Source: Pseudomonadota bacterium (GTDB lineage Bacteria > Pseudomonadota > Alphaproteobacteria > Caulobacterales > Caulobacteraceae). From it: 11,561 bases of DNA. The stretch lies in NCBI GenBank assembly GCA_023445955.1, contig JAEXJH010000065.1, positions 1 through 11,561 on the forward strand, given 5' to 3'. Within the stretch, counting starts at the first letter, position 1; every line of letters begins with the position of its first letter. A program made the translations under genes and the position numbers. Under the pieces are notes generated by a model, which saw only the letters and a program-made list of their open reading frames with translations, was not told the DNA's origin and did no database searches. This document shows, one piece after another, positions 4,229 to 11,561 of this stretch.

Positions 4229-7200
4229 ATGAAAGTTGCTTTGCTCGCAGGCGTGGCGCTCAGCGCGGTCGTTGGTGGCCTCGCCCATGGCCAGGAGGCC
4301 GCTCCGACCGGCACGAGCGCGGTTTCGGAGATCGTGGTCACCGGTTCGCGGATCAAGCGGCCGCAGTTCGACGGGACGGTTCCCGGCGTGCAGGTGACCA
4401 AGGAAGAGATCATCCAGCGCGGCTTCAACAATGCCTACGACATCGTGCTCAGCCAGCCGATGGTGTCGTCCGGCGCCAGCCCCTACGGCAGCAACGGCGG
4501 TCAGACGTCCAGCCTGGGCACGGCCTTCGCCGACCTGCTGGGCTTTGGCCCGCAACGCACCCTGACCCTGGTCAACGGCCGTCGCATGGTGTCGGGCAAC
4601 GCCGCCACCCTGTTCGTCTCGGGTAACTTCGCCGGCTCGCAGGTCGACATCGGCGGCATCCCGGCCCAGATGATCGACCGCGTCGACACCCTGACGGTCG
4701 GCGGCGCCGCCGCCTACGGTTCGGACGCCATCGCCGGCGTCATCAACTACATCATCAAGGACAAGTACCAGGGCGCCGAGGCGCGCGCCGCGTACCGCGC
4801 GTCGGACAAGAACGACGCCGCCCGCTACAGCTTCAACGCCATCTACGGCTCGAACCTGCTGAACGACCGCGCCAACCTGACGGTCGCCTTCGAGTACACC
4901 AAGACCGAAGCCCTCTATGCCGACGAGCGTCCGTGGGTTCTGGACACCGCCACCGCGGTGACGAACGCCTTCAACGGCTCCAAGCGCAACACGGCCTTCA
5001 ACACGCTGTCGGCCATCGACGTCGCGGGCCTGAACAACGGCGCGTTCCTGCGCACGGCCGACGACGGCATTCCGTCGACCGCCTATGCTTTCAACTCGCG
5101 CAACGGCCTGCAATGGCCGGCGGGCGTGGCCTTCGCGCCCACCAGCGCGACCGGCATCTGCCCGCAGACGATCGTCGGCGTCACGGCCTGCGTGAACGGC
5201 GGCGGCTCGCTGGCCTTCGTGTCCAGCACCAGCCAGCTGGTGCCCGGCATCCCGACCGGCAACGGCCTCTACAGCACGACGGCGGCCTCGGGCACCTTCC
5301 CGAACTTCGCGCCGGCCTCGCTGCCGACCGGCGTCACCGCCGCGGCCGTGTTCGCCAAGTACGGCGTCACCCCGCCGGCCGGCCTGACCGCCGCCCAGCA
5401 GAGCACGCTGGCGATCAACGTCCTGCAGAGCAAGCTGCCGACCCTGCGCGAATATCTGGCGCAGAACCCCAACACCGACATCAACCTGATCATCGGCTCG
5501 CTGTATCCGAACCTGCCGCGCGTCGCGAACACCAATGCCGCGACCAGCGCGCTGTTCCCGTTCATCGCCCGCCCGGTCCGTTTCAACGACAACGGCGAAG
5601 CGGTGAACTACTCGTACGCCAATATCGGCGCGACCGAGCAGGGCACGCTGGGCGTGGCTCCCAACACCAAGGGTCTGGACAACAGCCGCTACACCCTGGT
5701 GCAGAACGCTCAGACGCGTCGCGTCGGCAGCCTGTTCGGCACCTTCGACATCTCCGACCACCTGACGTTCTACACCCAGAACATCTTCTCGTCGGCGACC
5801 ACGGTCCTGCCGCGCCAGAGCGCCTCGTCCAACGCGGTCACCTCGACCAGCGTCGAGACCTCGGGCCTGGTCCTGAGCATCGACAACCCGTACCTGAGCA
5901 CGGCCTCGCGCCAGCTGCTGCGGGACTCGGGCGCGGTCAGCACGGCCAACGTCTTCATCATGTCGCGCACCAACCAGGACATCCTGGGCGACAACCCGAT
6001 GCGCGGTAAGACCGACATCAGCAACCTGGTGCAGGGCCTGAAGGGCGACTTCGACCTCTTCGGTCGCAACTGGAGCTGGGACGCCTCGTACACCTGGGGC
6101 CGCTCGAGCGGTCACATCGACTTCACGGGCATCAAGGACGTCGAGTACACCCTGGCGCTGGACACCGTCCGCGACACCAGCGGCAACATCGTCTGCCGCG
6201 CCAAGACCAACCCGTCGGCCTATCTGGGCAAGTCGCCCTCGGGCATCTCGGCCGGCATCGCCGACGTGTTCCTGCCCAACGGCATGATCGCCAAGCAGAC
6301 CTACACGCCGACCGTCACCCAGGACATGATCAACAACTGTTCGCCGCTGAACCCGTTCGGCCAGAACCAGATGTCGGCGGCCGCCAAGGCCTATGTCACG
6401 GCCCAGCAGTTCTACGCCTTCGAGAACACCCAGACCTTCGCGCAAGGGTCGATCAGCGGCGACCTGTTCGAACTGCCGGGTGGTCCGGTGGGCGCGGCGT
6501 TGGCCGCCGAGCGTCGCACGACCAACAACGACTACTGGGTCGACGGCATCTCGCAGTTCGGCCGCACCCGTTCGGCCGCCATCGCGCGCACGCAGTACGA
6601 GACCACGGCGGAAGAGTACGGCGTCGAGCTGAACATTCCGCTGCTGGGTCGCGACTTCAGCCTGCCCTTCGCGCAACGCCTGGAGATCAACCCGGCGGTC
6701 CGCTGGTCGAAGCAGAAGGGTTCGGCGCCGACCTTCGTCAACGCGCTGGGTAACACGATCAACCCGACCTACGACGGCGAGCTGTCGAAGATCTGGTCGC
6801 TGGCGGCCACCTTCGCGCCGATCAAGGACATCGCCTTCCGCGGCAACGTTACCCGCTCGCTGCGCCAGCCCGACGGTGTCGAGCTGTTCCTGGGCGGCCA
6901 GCCGGCCTTCACCACCCCGGCCGACCCCTGCACCGTGGCCAACATCGGTTCGGGCGTGAACCCGACCGCGCGCAAGGCCAACTGCATCGCCGCGGTCAAG
7001 GCCGCCGGCTATGCGACCACCGATGCGGACGCCGCCAACTTCCTCAACAGCTACACCCCGGCGGCGGTCTCGCTGCAGGGCGCCCGCTTCGGCAACATGG
7101 GCCTGAAGCCCGAGCGCGGTGAAAGCTGGACCGTCGGCGTCGTGCTGGAGCCGCGGTTCCTGAAGAACTTCCGCATGTCGGCCGACTACATCGACATCAA

Positions 7201-7900
7201 GCTGAAGGACCAGCTGAGCCGCGTGTCGGTCGATCAGCTGGCCGCCTACTGCTACGACTCGGCCAGCTATCCGGACAACATCGCCCAGTTCGGCACCAAC
7301 ACCTGCGCCGCCTTCGCGCGTTACACGGTCGGCACCGAGCCGGCCAGCAACCTGCGCTTCGCGATGAAGGACGGCTGGAGCTCGACCTATCTGAACCTGG
7401 CCCAGACCGGCCTGCGCGCCGTCAACGCCGTGGTCACCTATCGCCAGAACATCGCCGAACTGTTCGGCCATGACGGCGACTGGGGCCGCGTCTCGGTCAA
7501 CAGCAACATCTACCGGATCATCGAGTCCAGCTTCAGCGGCACCGGCAACCCGGCCGACATCGAGCAATATGTCGGCTCGATCGGCACGCCGCGCTGGCAG
7601 ACCAACACGACGGTCGCCTACAGCCTGAAGAAGGTCACCACCAGCCTGAACGTCGGCACCGTCAGCGACACCATCCGCTTCAACGGCGCCACCCCGGCCA
7701 CGATCGAGCAGAACGCCTATCTGGGCCGCAAGGGCTACGCGATCTACAACCTGTTCCTGGCCTACGCCCTGACGGACAAGATCGACCTGCGCTTCAACGT
7801 CAACAACGTCGCCGACAAGCGCTTTGAAGACGAGCGGGACGGCACGATCTACAGCACCACGGGCCGGACCTGGCAGTTCGCCGTCAACGCCAAGTTCTAA
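4229..7900 (+). CDS. TonB-dependent outer-membrane receptor, 1223 residues
   Basis: An outer-membrane gated channel powered by TonB-ExbB-ExbD; the substrate is unknown. A signal peptide spans about residues 1-21 (MKVALLAGVALSAVVGGLAHG), followed by a TonB-box-like SEIVVTGSRI (33-42). The plug domain runs to about 179 and includes RTLTLVNGRR (110-119) and QMIDRVDTLTVGGAAAYGSD (from 147). The remainder is a 22-strand type barrel with alternating aromatic strands, ending NVNNVADKRFED and the terminal Phe needed for outer-membrane assembly. It is longer than the usual 700-1000 residues. Part of the excess is an insertion at about 355-447 that looks helical (AAQQSTLAINVLQSKLPTLR), probably in extracellular loops. 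Cys pairs at 901/919 and 1008/1026 match similar pairs in the next gene. The Shine-Dalgarno sequence is weak (GGGG nine bases before the ATG), but no better in-frame start exists upstream. No transporter or regulator is adjacent. Confidence 0.95.
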   Translation: MKVALLAGVALSAVVGGLAHGQEAAPTGTSAVSEIVVTGSRIKRPQFDGTVPGVQVTKEEIIQRGFNNAYDIVLSQPMVSSGASPYGSNGGQTSSLGTAFADLLGFGPQRTLTLVNGRRMVSGNAATLFVSGNFAGSQVDIGGIPAQMIDRVDTLTVGGAAAYGSDAIAGVINYIIKDKYQGAEARAAYRASDKNDAARYSFNAIYGSNLLNDRANLTVAFEYTKTEALYADERPWVLDTATAVTNAFNGSKRNTAFNTLSAIDVAGLNNGAFLRTADDGIPSTAYAFNSRNGLQWPAGVAFAPTSATGICPQTIVGVTACVNGGGSLAFVSSTSQLVPGIPTGNGLYSTTAASGTFPNFAPASLPTGVTAAAVFAKYGVTPPAGLTAAQQSTLAINVLQSKLPTLREYLAQNPNTDINLIIGSLYPNLPRVANTNAATSALFPFIARPVRFNDNGEAVNYSYANIGATEQGTLGVAPNTKGLDNSRYTLVQNAQTRRVGSLFGTFDISDHLTFYTQNIFSSATTVLPRQSASSNAVTSTSVETSGLVLSIDNPYLSTASRQLLRDSGAVSTANVFIMSRTNQDILGDNPMRGKTDISNLVQGLKGDFDLFGRNWSWDASYTWGRSSGHIDFTGIKDVEYTLALDTVRDTSGNIVCRAKTNPSAYLGKSPSGISAGIADVFLPNGMIAKQTYTPTVTQDMINNCSPLNPFGQNQMSAAAKAYVTAQQFYAFENTQTFAQGSISGDLFELPGGPVGAALAAERRTTNNDYWVDGISQFGRTRSAAIARTQYETTAEEYGVELNIPLLGRDFSLPFAQRLEINPAVRWSKQKGSAPTFVNALGNTINPTYDGELSKIWSLAATFAPIKDIAFRGNVTRSLRQPDGVELFLGGQPAFTTPADPCTVANIGSGVNPTARKANCIAAVKAAGYATTDADAANFLNSYTPAAVSLQGARFGNMGLKPERGESWTVGVVLEPRFLKNFRMSADYIDIKLKDQLSRVSVDQLAAYCYDSASYPDNIAQFGTNTCAAFARYTVGTEPASNLRFAMKDGWSSTYLNLAQTGLRAVNAVVTYRQNIAELFGHDGDWGRVSVNSNIYRIIESSFSGTGNPADIEQYVGSIGTPRWQTNTTVAYSLKKVTTSLNVGTVSDTIRFNGATPATIEQNAYLGRKGYAIYNLFLAYALTDKIDLRFNVNNVADKRFEDERDGTIYSTTGRTWQFAVNAKF

Positions 7901-7910
7901 ACCCCGAGCC

Positions 7911-7935
7911 GGGTTCGATCCGTCGGATCGGACCC
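7911..7935 (+). other. First 3' hairpin after receptor 1 (no T-run)
   Basis: GGGTTCGATCC (7911-7921) pairs with GGATCGGACCC (7925-7935) over 11 bp, with one G-T pair and a GTC loop. Flanking AGCC (7907-7910) can pair with GGCT (7938-7941) across an AA bulge. It begins ten bases after the stop codon and is not followed by a T-run, so it is not itself an intrinsic terminator. It may protect the mRNA 3' end. Confidence 0.5.
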
Positions 7936-7950
7936 AAGGCTACGAACAAG

Positions 7951-7985
7951 AACCCCTCGTCGCTTGCGGCGGGGGGTTTTCTTTT
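7951..7985 (+). terminator. Intrinsic terminator of the first receptor gene
   Basis: AACCCCTCGTCG (7951-7962) pairs with CGGCGGGGGGTT (7967-7978) in a 12-bp stem (two G-T pairs) with a CTTG tetraloop, followed immediately by TTCTTTTT. This is a good Rho-independent terminator and indicates that the two receptor genes are separate transcription units. Confidence 0.88.
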
Positions 7986-8046
7986 TCGATGCCGCCGAGA
8001 CGCGTTTACGTCAGTTGCGCGACGGGGATTGGTCGCGTGATCAAAA

Positions 8047-8055
8047 TTTGTGCAA
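8047..8055 (+). promoter_or_regulatory. TTTGTGCAA element, copy 2
   Basis: Nine bases identical to the minus-strand reading of 4089-4097 upstream of receptor 1. Its centre lies about 33 bp (near three helical turns) from the centre of the related palindrome at 8080-8089, as expected for two sites bound on the same DNA face. Confidence 0.4.
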
Positions 8056-8079
8056 CAGATGCTCCCCGAAATTACACTG

Positions 8080-8089
8080 TTTGCGCAAA
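8080..8089. promoter_or_regulatory. Perfect palindrome TTTGCGCAAA
   Basis: A 10-bp perfect palindrome differing at one position from TTTGTGCAA over the shared nine bases. It is a likely second operator site for the same regulator. The regulator is not in the window. Confidence 0.4.
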
Positions 8090-8353
8090 ATTCTTCGAAT
8101 ATGCCGACTTAGGTTGGGTGAATTCTGTTCATTCTAAAATTGGAAAATATTGCCACCGTACCGACGTTATCGGAACGAAGCTCCTCGATTTGAGGCAAAA
8201 GCGTGTTCAAATAGCCACGTTCTTTCTAAAAGCAGGCAGATTTACTTTCCGTAATGTTGGCCTTCGGGACGAAGCTGCTACACGGCGCGCCCCGCAGATC
8301 CGGGAGGGCGTTGCCGCCAAAAGGGTCATCGGGAAACCTTTAGTACCGCCCTT

Positions 8354-8369
8354 GGGGGATTACCTGTTG
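8354..8369 (+). promoter_or_regulatory. Ribosome binding site and TTG start of the second receptor
   Basis: GGGGGA (8354-8359) is spaced seven bases from TTG (8367-8369). No ATG or GTG in the right frame lies between the preceding gene and the signal peptide, so this TTG decides the start. A CTG at 8364 and a TTG at 8373 are alternatives with poorer spacing. Confidence 0.65.
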
Positions 8370-11369
8370 AAGTTGAATAAGAACCTGCTGCTCGGCACGA
8401 CGGTCATCACCGGCGTCCTGTCCCTGGCCGCCATCGCCAACGCCCAGACCGCTCCGGCGGCCGCCACGACCGACGCGCCTGCCGCCCAGGAGTCGCAGGA
8501 AGTCGAAGCGATCACCGTCACCGGCTCGCGCATCCGTCGTTCGGAATTCACCGCCTCGGCGCCGATCCAGGTGCTGACGTCGGAACGCGCCGAAATGGAA
8601 GGCTCGGCCACGCTGTCGGCCGTTCTGCAGAACTCGACCCTGGCGGCCGGCACGGCCCAGATCAACAACCAGTACACCGGCTACAACGTCACCGGCGGCC
8701 CGGGCGTCAGCACGATCTCGCTGCGCGGCCTCGGCGCCAACCGCACCCTGGTGCTGCTGAACGGCCGTCGCGCCGGTCCGGCCGGCGTGCGTGGCCAGGT
8801 CGGCCCGTTCGACCTGGGCGTGGTTCCGGAATCGATCGTCGAGCGCGTCGAGATCCTGAAGGACGGCGCTTCGTCGATCTACGGCTCGGACGCCGTCGCC
8901 GGCGTCGTCAACATCATCACCCGCAAGAAGATGCACGGTGGCGAGGTCAAGCTTTACGGCAGCAACCCGCTGGACCACGGCGGCAAGGCGTACCGCGCCA
9001 CCGCCGCCTGGGGTAAGACCTTCGACAAGGGCTACTTCAACATCTCGGGCGAGTACTTCCGCCAGGAGATCCTGCGTCGTTCGGACCGCGCCGACACCGC
9101 CTGCGCCGCCGACTACCTGTTCGACCCGAAGACCGGCGCCCGCAAGGACTACAAGGACGCGGTCACCGGCCAGTTCAAGTGCAACAACCTGGGCAACGGC
9201 TACGTCCAGCTGGTCACCGGCTCGGTCAACCTGGTCCCGACGACCCCGGGCATGACCTATCCGACCGCCGCCCAAGGCAATGACACGACCATCGCCGGCT
9301 TCGCGCGCTTCAACCGCATCGGCTTCCCGAGCACGTATTCGTACGCGCCGACCACGACGCCGCTGTACGACCGCGCCAGCACGGTCTCGCCGGAAATCCG
9401 CTCGACCGTGGCCTTCAACGGCGGCTATCAGATCACGCCGAACGTCGAAGCCTACACCGAGCTGATGTTCAGCGAGCGCAAGTCGGCCCAGATCGGCGTC
9501 GCCCAGGTGTTCCAGTCGTTCGCCCAGCGCAACACGCTGAACGGCGCGGTGAACTACCTGCCGGCTTCGAACCCGAACAACACGATCGGCCAGAACGCCC
9601 TGACCATCGCGCCGTACGAGTCGAACGGCCACCAGGACGTGAAGTACTACCGCGCCGTCGCGGGCCTGCGCGGCTCGATCGACTGGAACGGCGGCTGGGA
9701 CTGGGACATCTTCGGCCAGTACTCGAAGTCGGACGCGACCTATGACTTTGGTCCGCGCATCTATCTGGACCGCTTCGTGGCCCTGAACAGCCCGAACGTC
9801 GCCTGCACCAACACCCCGGCCGGCGGCAACTTCTCGAACTTCAACTGCTCGGCGCTGCCGAACGGCATCCCGTGGATGTCGAACCGCGTCCTGCAGGGCA
9901 ACTTCAACCAGGCCGAGCGCGACTTCCTGTTCTTCAACGAGACGGGCACGACCGAGTACTCGCACGCCTATGTCGAAGGTTCGGTCTCGGGCGACCTGTT
10001 CAACCTGCCGACCGGCGCCGTCGCCGGCGCGTTCGGCTTCCAGGTCCGCAAGGAACGCATCAACGACAAGCCGGGCTACCAGGCCGCCAACCGCAACATG
10101 GCGCTCTACAGCTCGGCCGGCCAGACCAAGGGTTCGGACAGCTCGAAGGAAGTCTTCGGTGAAGTCGACCTGCCGCTGGTCCGCGATCAGTTCCTGATGG
10201 AGCGTTTCGACGTCAACCTGTCGGCCCGCTACTCGGACTACGCTTCGTACGGTTCGGACACGACCTGGAAGATCGGCGCCAACTGGCAGGTCCTGCCGTC
10301 GGTGACGCTGCGCTTCACGCACGGCACCTCGTTCCGCGCTCCGTCGCTGTACGAACTGTATCTGGGCAACCAGATCGGCTACTCGAGCCAGAGCGCGGTC
10401 GACCCCTGCTTCGACCTGGCCAACTCGACCACGGCGACGCAGACGATCCGCACCAACTGCGCTTCGCAAGGCATCCCGGCGTCGTACAACGCCCTGGGCG
10501 GCTCCAGCGCCACGGTCTTTTCGACCGGCGGCCAGGGCAACCTGAAGGCCGAGACGGCCGTGGCCAACACCTTCGGCTTCGTCTGGTCGCCGAAGTTCGC
10601 GGACCTGAACGTCGCGGTCGACTACTTCACGATCAACATCGACAACGAAGTCCGCCAGTTCGGCGCGGCGAACATCCTGAAGCAGTGCTACAACTCGTCG
10701 GACTTCGCGACGAACCCGTTCTGCTCGCTGTTCACGCGTGATCCGTCGAAGTTCTACATCCTGACGGTCCAGAACAGCTACGTGAACGTCGCCACCCAGG
10801 TGAACCACGGCATCGACCTGACCACGCACTACGGTCAGTCGCTGTTCGGCGGCAAGCTGTCGGTGAACTCGCAGTTCACCTGGATGACCAAGAACGTCAC
10901 CACCCTGCTGGGTGGCGCGGCCCCGCTGAACTACCTGGGCACCACGTACAACTACGATGGTCCGGGCTTCTCGGGTAACCTCTCGGCCAGCTGGAAGAAG
11001 GACGACTGGACGCTGTATTGGGGCGTCAACATGATCGGCAAGGGTTCGGACGCCGATCAGCCCGCCAACATGGGCGACGTCTTCCCGGTCACGAAGTACA
11101 CCGACACGGTCAACGGCGTGACCACCAACTGCGCCGCCGCCGTCAACGCCTGCGCCTACTACAAGCTGCACTCCGAATTCACCGCGTATCACACGTTCTC
11201 GGTGAAGAAGGACTTCGGCGACATGTCGACCCAGATCGGCGTCAACAACGCCTTCGACGAGCGTCCGCCGTCGGCTTCGTCGGGTCAGTTCCGCGTGGGC
11301 ACCGCCTCGCTCGGCAACTACGACATGATCGGCCGCCGCATCTTCGTGGCCGTCACGAAGAAGTGGTAA
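8367..11369 (+). CDS. TonB-dependent outer-membrane receptor, 1000 residues, TTG start
   Basis: A second TonB-driven outer-membrane channel of unknown substrate. From the TTG start it begins MKLNKNLLLGTTVITGVL, a signal peptide with probable cleavage ANA-Q at residues 26-27. Next come an Ala/Thr/Pro-rich linker and the TonB-box-like EAITVTGSRI (47-56). The plug carries LRGLGANRTLVLLNGRR (119-135) and VERVEILKDGASSIYGSD (from 158), ending near NIITRK (about 187). The barrel ends IGVNNAFDERPP and a terminal Trp (FVAVTKKW). Cys pairs C681/C698 (DPC...NC) and C774/C786 resemble those of the first receptor, and the flanking FRAPSLYELYLGNQ matches LRQPDGVELFLGGQ there, so the two are related. It has its own upstream region and terminator. 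The open frame continues far upstream into the previous gene, but that part has no start and no signal. Confidence 0.94.
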   Translation: MKLNKNLLLGTTVITGVLSLAAIANAQTAPAAATTDAPAAQESQEVEAITVTGSRIRRSEFTASAPIQVLTSERAEMEGSATLSAVLQNSTLAAGTAQINNQYTGYNVTGGPGVSTISLRGLGANRTLVLLNGRRAGPAGVRGQVGPFDLGVVPESIVERVEILKDGASSIYGSDAVAGVVNIITRKKMHGGEVKLYGSNPLDHGGKAYRATAAWGKTFDKGYFNISGEYFRQEILRRSDRADTACAADYLFDPKTGARKDYKDAVTGQFKCNNLGNGYVQLVTGSVNLVPTTPGMTYPTAAQGNDTTIAGFARFNRIGFPSTYSYAPTTTPLYDRASTVSPEIRSTVAFNGGYQITPNVEAYTELMFSERKSAQIGVAQVFQSFAQRNTLNGAVNYLPASNPNNTIGQNALTIAPYESNGHQDVKYYRAVAGLRGSIDWNGGWDWDIFGQYSKSDATYDFGPRIYLDRFVALNSPNVACTNTPAGGNFSNFNCSALPNGIPWMSNRVLQGNFNQAERDFLFFNETGTTEYSHAYVEGSVSGDLFNLPTGAVAGAFGFQVRKERINDKPGYQAANRNMALYSSAGQTKGSDSSKEVFGEVDLPLVRDQFLMERFDVNLSARYSDYASYGSDTTWKIGANWQVLPSVTLRFTHGTSFRAPSLYELYLGNQIGYSSQSAVDPCFDLANSTTATQTIRTNCASQGIPASYNALGGSSATVFSTGGQGNLKAETAVANTFGFVWSPKFADLNVAVDYFTINIDNEVRQFGAANILKQCYNSSDFATNPFCSLFTRDPSKFYILTVQNSYVNVATQVNHGIDLTTHYGQSLFGGKLSVNSQFTWMTKNVTTLLGGAAPLNYLGTTYNYDGPGFSGNLSASWKKDDWTLYWGVNMIGKGSDADQPANMGDVFPVTKYTDTVNGVTTNCAAAVNACAYYKLHSEFTAYHTFSVKKDFGDMSTQIGVNNAFDERPPSASSGQFRVGTASLGNYDMIGRRIFVAVTKKW

Positions 11370-11383
11370 GCTGAGCACTTGAG

Positions 11384-11407
11384 ACCGGCCGGGTTCGCCC
11401 GGCCGGT
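11384..11407 (+). other. First 3' hairpin after receptor 2 (UUCG loop, no T-run)
   Basis: ACCGGCCGGG (11384-11393) pairs perfectly with CCCGGCCGGT (11398-11407) around a UUCG tetraloop, 14 bases after the stop codon. TGAAGGG follows, so it is not an intrinsic terminator. The layout repeats that after receptor 1. Confidence 0.6.
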
Positions 11408-11422
11408 TGAAGGGCCAAAAAG

Positions 11423-11458
11423 AAGGAGCGCCGGAGTGATCCGGCGCTCCTTTTTGTT
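11423..11458 (+). terminator. Intrinsic terminator of the second receptor gene
   Basis: AAGGAGCGCCGG (11423-11434) and CCGGCGCTCCTT (11441-11452) form a perfect 12-bp stem with a 6-base loop, followed by TTTGTTTT. An A-rich stretch precedes the 5' arm, so it could also stop transcription entering from the right. Strong Rho-independent terminator. Confidence 0.93.
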
Positions 11459-11481
11459 TTGAGAGGCCCAGGGGCCGTCCT

Positions 11482-11561
11482 CGTCCTTCGACACGCTCAG
11501 GATGAGGACTACAGCTCGGGCCGTTCAGTCGAAAACCTCATCCTGAGCTTGTCGAAGGACG
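11482..11561. repeat. Long inverted repeat, probable dispersed intergenic element
   Basis: Two 26-bp arms (11482-11507 and 11536-11561) are reverse complements with one mismatch and a 28-bp spacer. The core CTTCGACAAGCTCAGGATGA is a sequence I recall as frequent in intergenic DNA of Caulobacter and other proteobacteria; its copy number here cannot be tested. The right arm ends exactly at the window edge and may extend. It lies after the terminator and could form a large cruciform or RNA hairpin. No transposase or target duplication is visible. Confidence 0.7.

Larger units (their letters stand above)
7986..8366 (+). promoter_or_regulatory. A+T-rich promoter and leader region of the second receptor
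   Basis: About 380 bp with no convincing gene; one reading frame is open through it but shows no codon character of the neighbours. Composition shifts sharply: 8101-8160 has 23 G/C in 60, against about two thirds in the genes. It contains a CGCGAC/GTCGCG dyad (8018-8023, 8032-8037), TTTGTGCAA (8047-8055), the perfect palindrome TTTGCGCAAA (8080-8089), and a CTTCG-GGA-CGAAG hairpin (8262-8274). A 15-base block repeats with two mismatches (8171-8185 and 8265-8279, core GACGAAGCT or AACGAAGCT). Several A+T-rich hexamers near 8110-8220 could be a -10 element, but I cannot choose one. Confidence 0.5.

Noticed and set aside
4109..7567. 1152-codon open frame on the minus strand opposite receptor 1
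   Set aside because: High-GC codon use leaves the antisense frame open. Its protein is a monotonous Arg/Val/Gly/Asp composition without domains, while the plus strand encodes a complete receptor.
7824..8366. In-frame upstream extension of receptor 2 beginning inside receptor 1
   Set aside because: It would put about 180 unrelated residues before a signal peptide and run across an intrinsic terminator.
8340..11378. 1012-codon open frame on the minus strand opposite receptor 2
   Set aside because: Same antisense shadow effect; no signal peptide, motif or ribosome site, and it would run through the promoter and terminator of the real gene.
1..11561. CRISPR array, tRNA, rRNA, prophage or insertion sequence
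   Set aside because: No regularly spaced repeats, tRNA-like cloverleaf, transposase or phage gene seen on either strand.

Overview
The window is about two thirds G+C in its coding parts and reads as chromosomal DNA of an alphaproteobacterium of the Caulobacter group. The pointers are the aerobic cobaltochelatase gene cobS near a bolA gene and a J-domain gene (a cluster common in alphaproteobacteria), RcnB-like and PAP2 proteins, and two very large TonB-dependent receptors with the 'VTGSRI' N-terminal signature typical of Caulobacterales and sphingomonads. Genus is an inference from gene content, not from a database match.

Left part (1-3981), housekeeping and small genes: the 5' two thirds of cobS (minus strand, cut by the window edge); a small secreted RcnB-family protein (minus); a PAP2-type membrane phosphatase (plus); an unrecognised four-helix membrane protein (minus) whose 3' end overlaps the phosphatase by 41 bp; a protein with a C-terminal J-domain (minus); then, divergently, a bolA-family gene and a cytidine deaminase (plus). 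The cytidine deaminase Shine-Dalgarno sequence lies inside a perfect GNRA-loop hairpin.

Right part (3982-11561), outer-membrane uptake: two consecutive TonB-dependent receptor genes on the plus strand (1223 and 1000 residues), each with its own long upstream region and its own twin-hairpin 3' end, so they are probably separate transcripts. The first has a leader with four inverted repeats. The second follows a 376-bp A+T-rich gap and appears to start at TTG. Both upstream regions carry the same 9-bp element (TTTGTGCAA, in opposite orientations), and both receptors share two pairs of cysteines near the C-terminal third. They look like distant paralogs that may share a regulator. No inner-membrane transporter, catabolic gene or regulator is visible, so the substrates are unknown. 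The window ends in a 26-bp-arm inverted repeat that looks like a dispersed intergenic element.

I found no clear new defence, mobile or biosynthetic system. The strongest unexplained signals are regulatory: the receptor leaders, the shared TTTGTGCAA element and the twin 3' hairpins.
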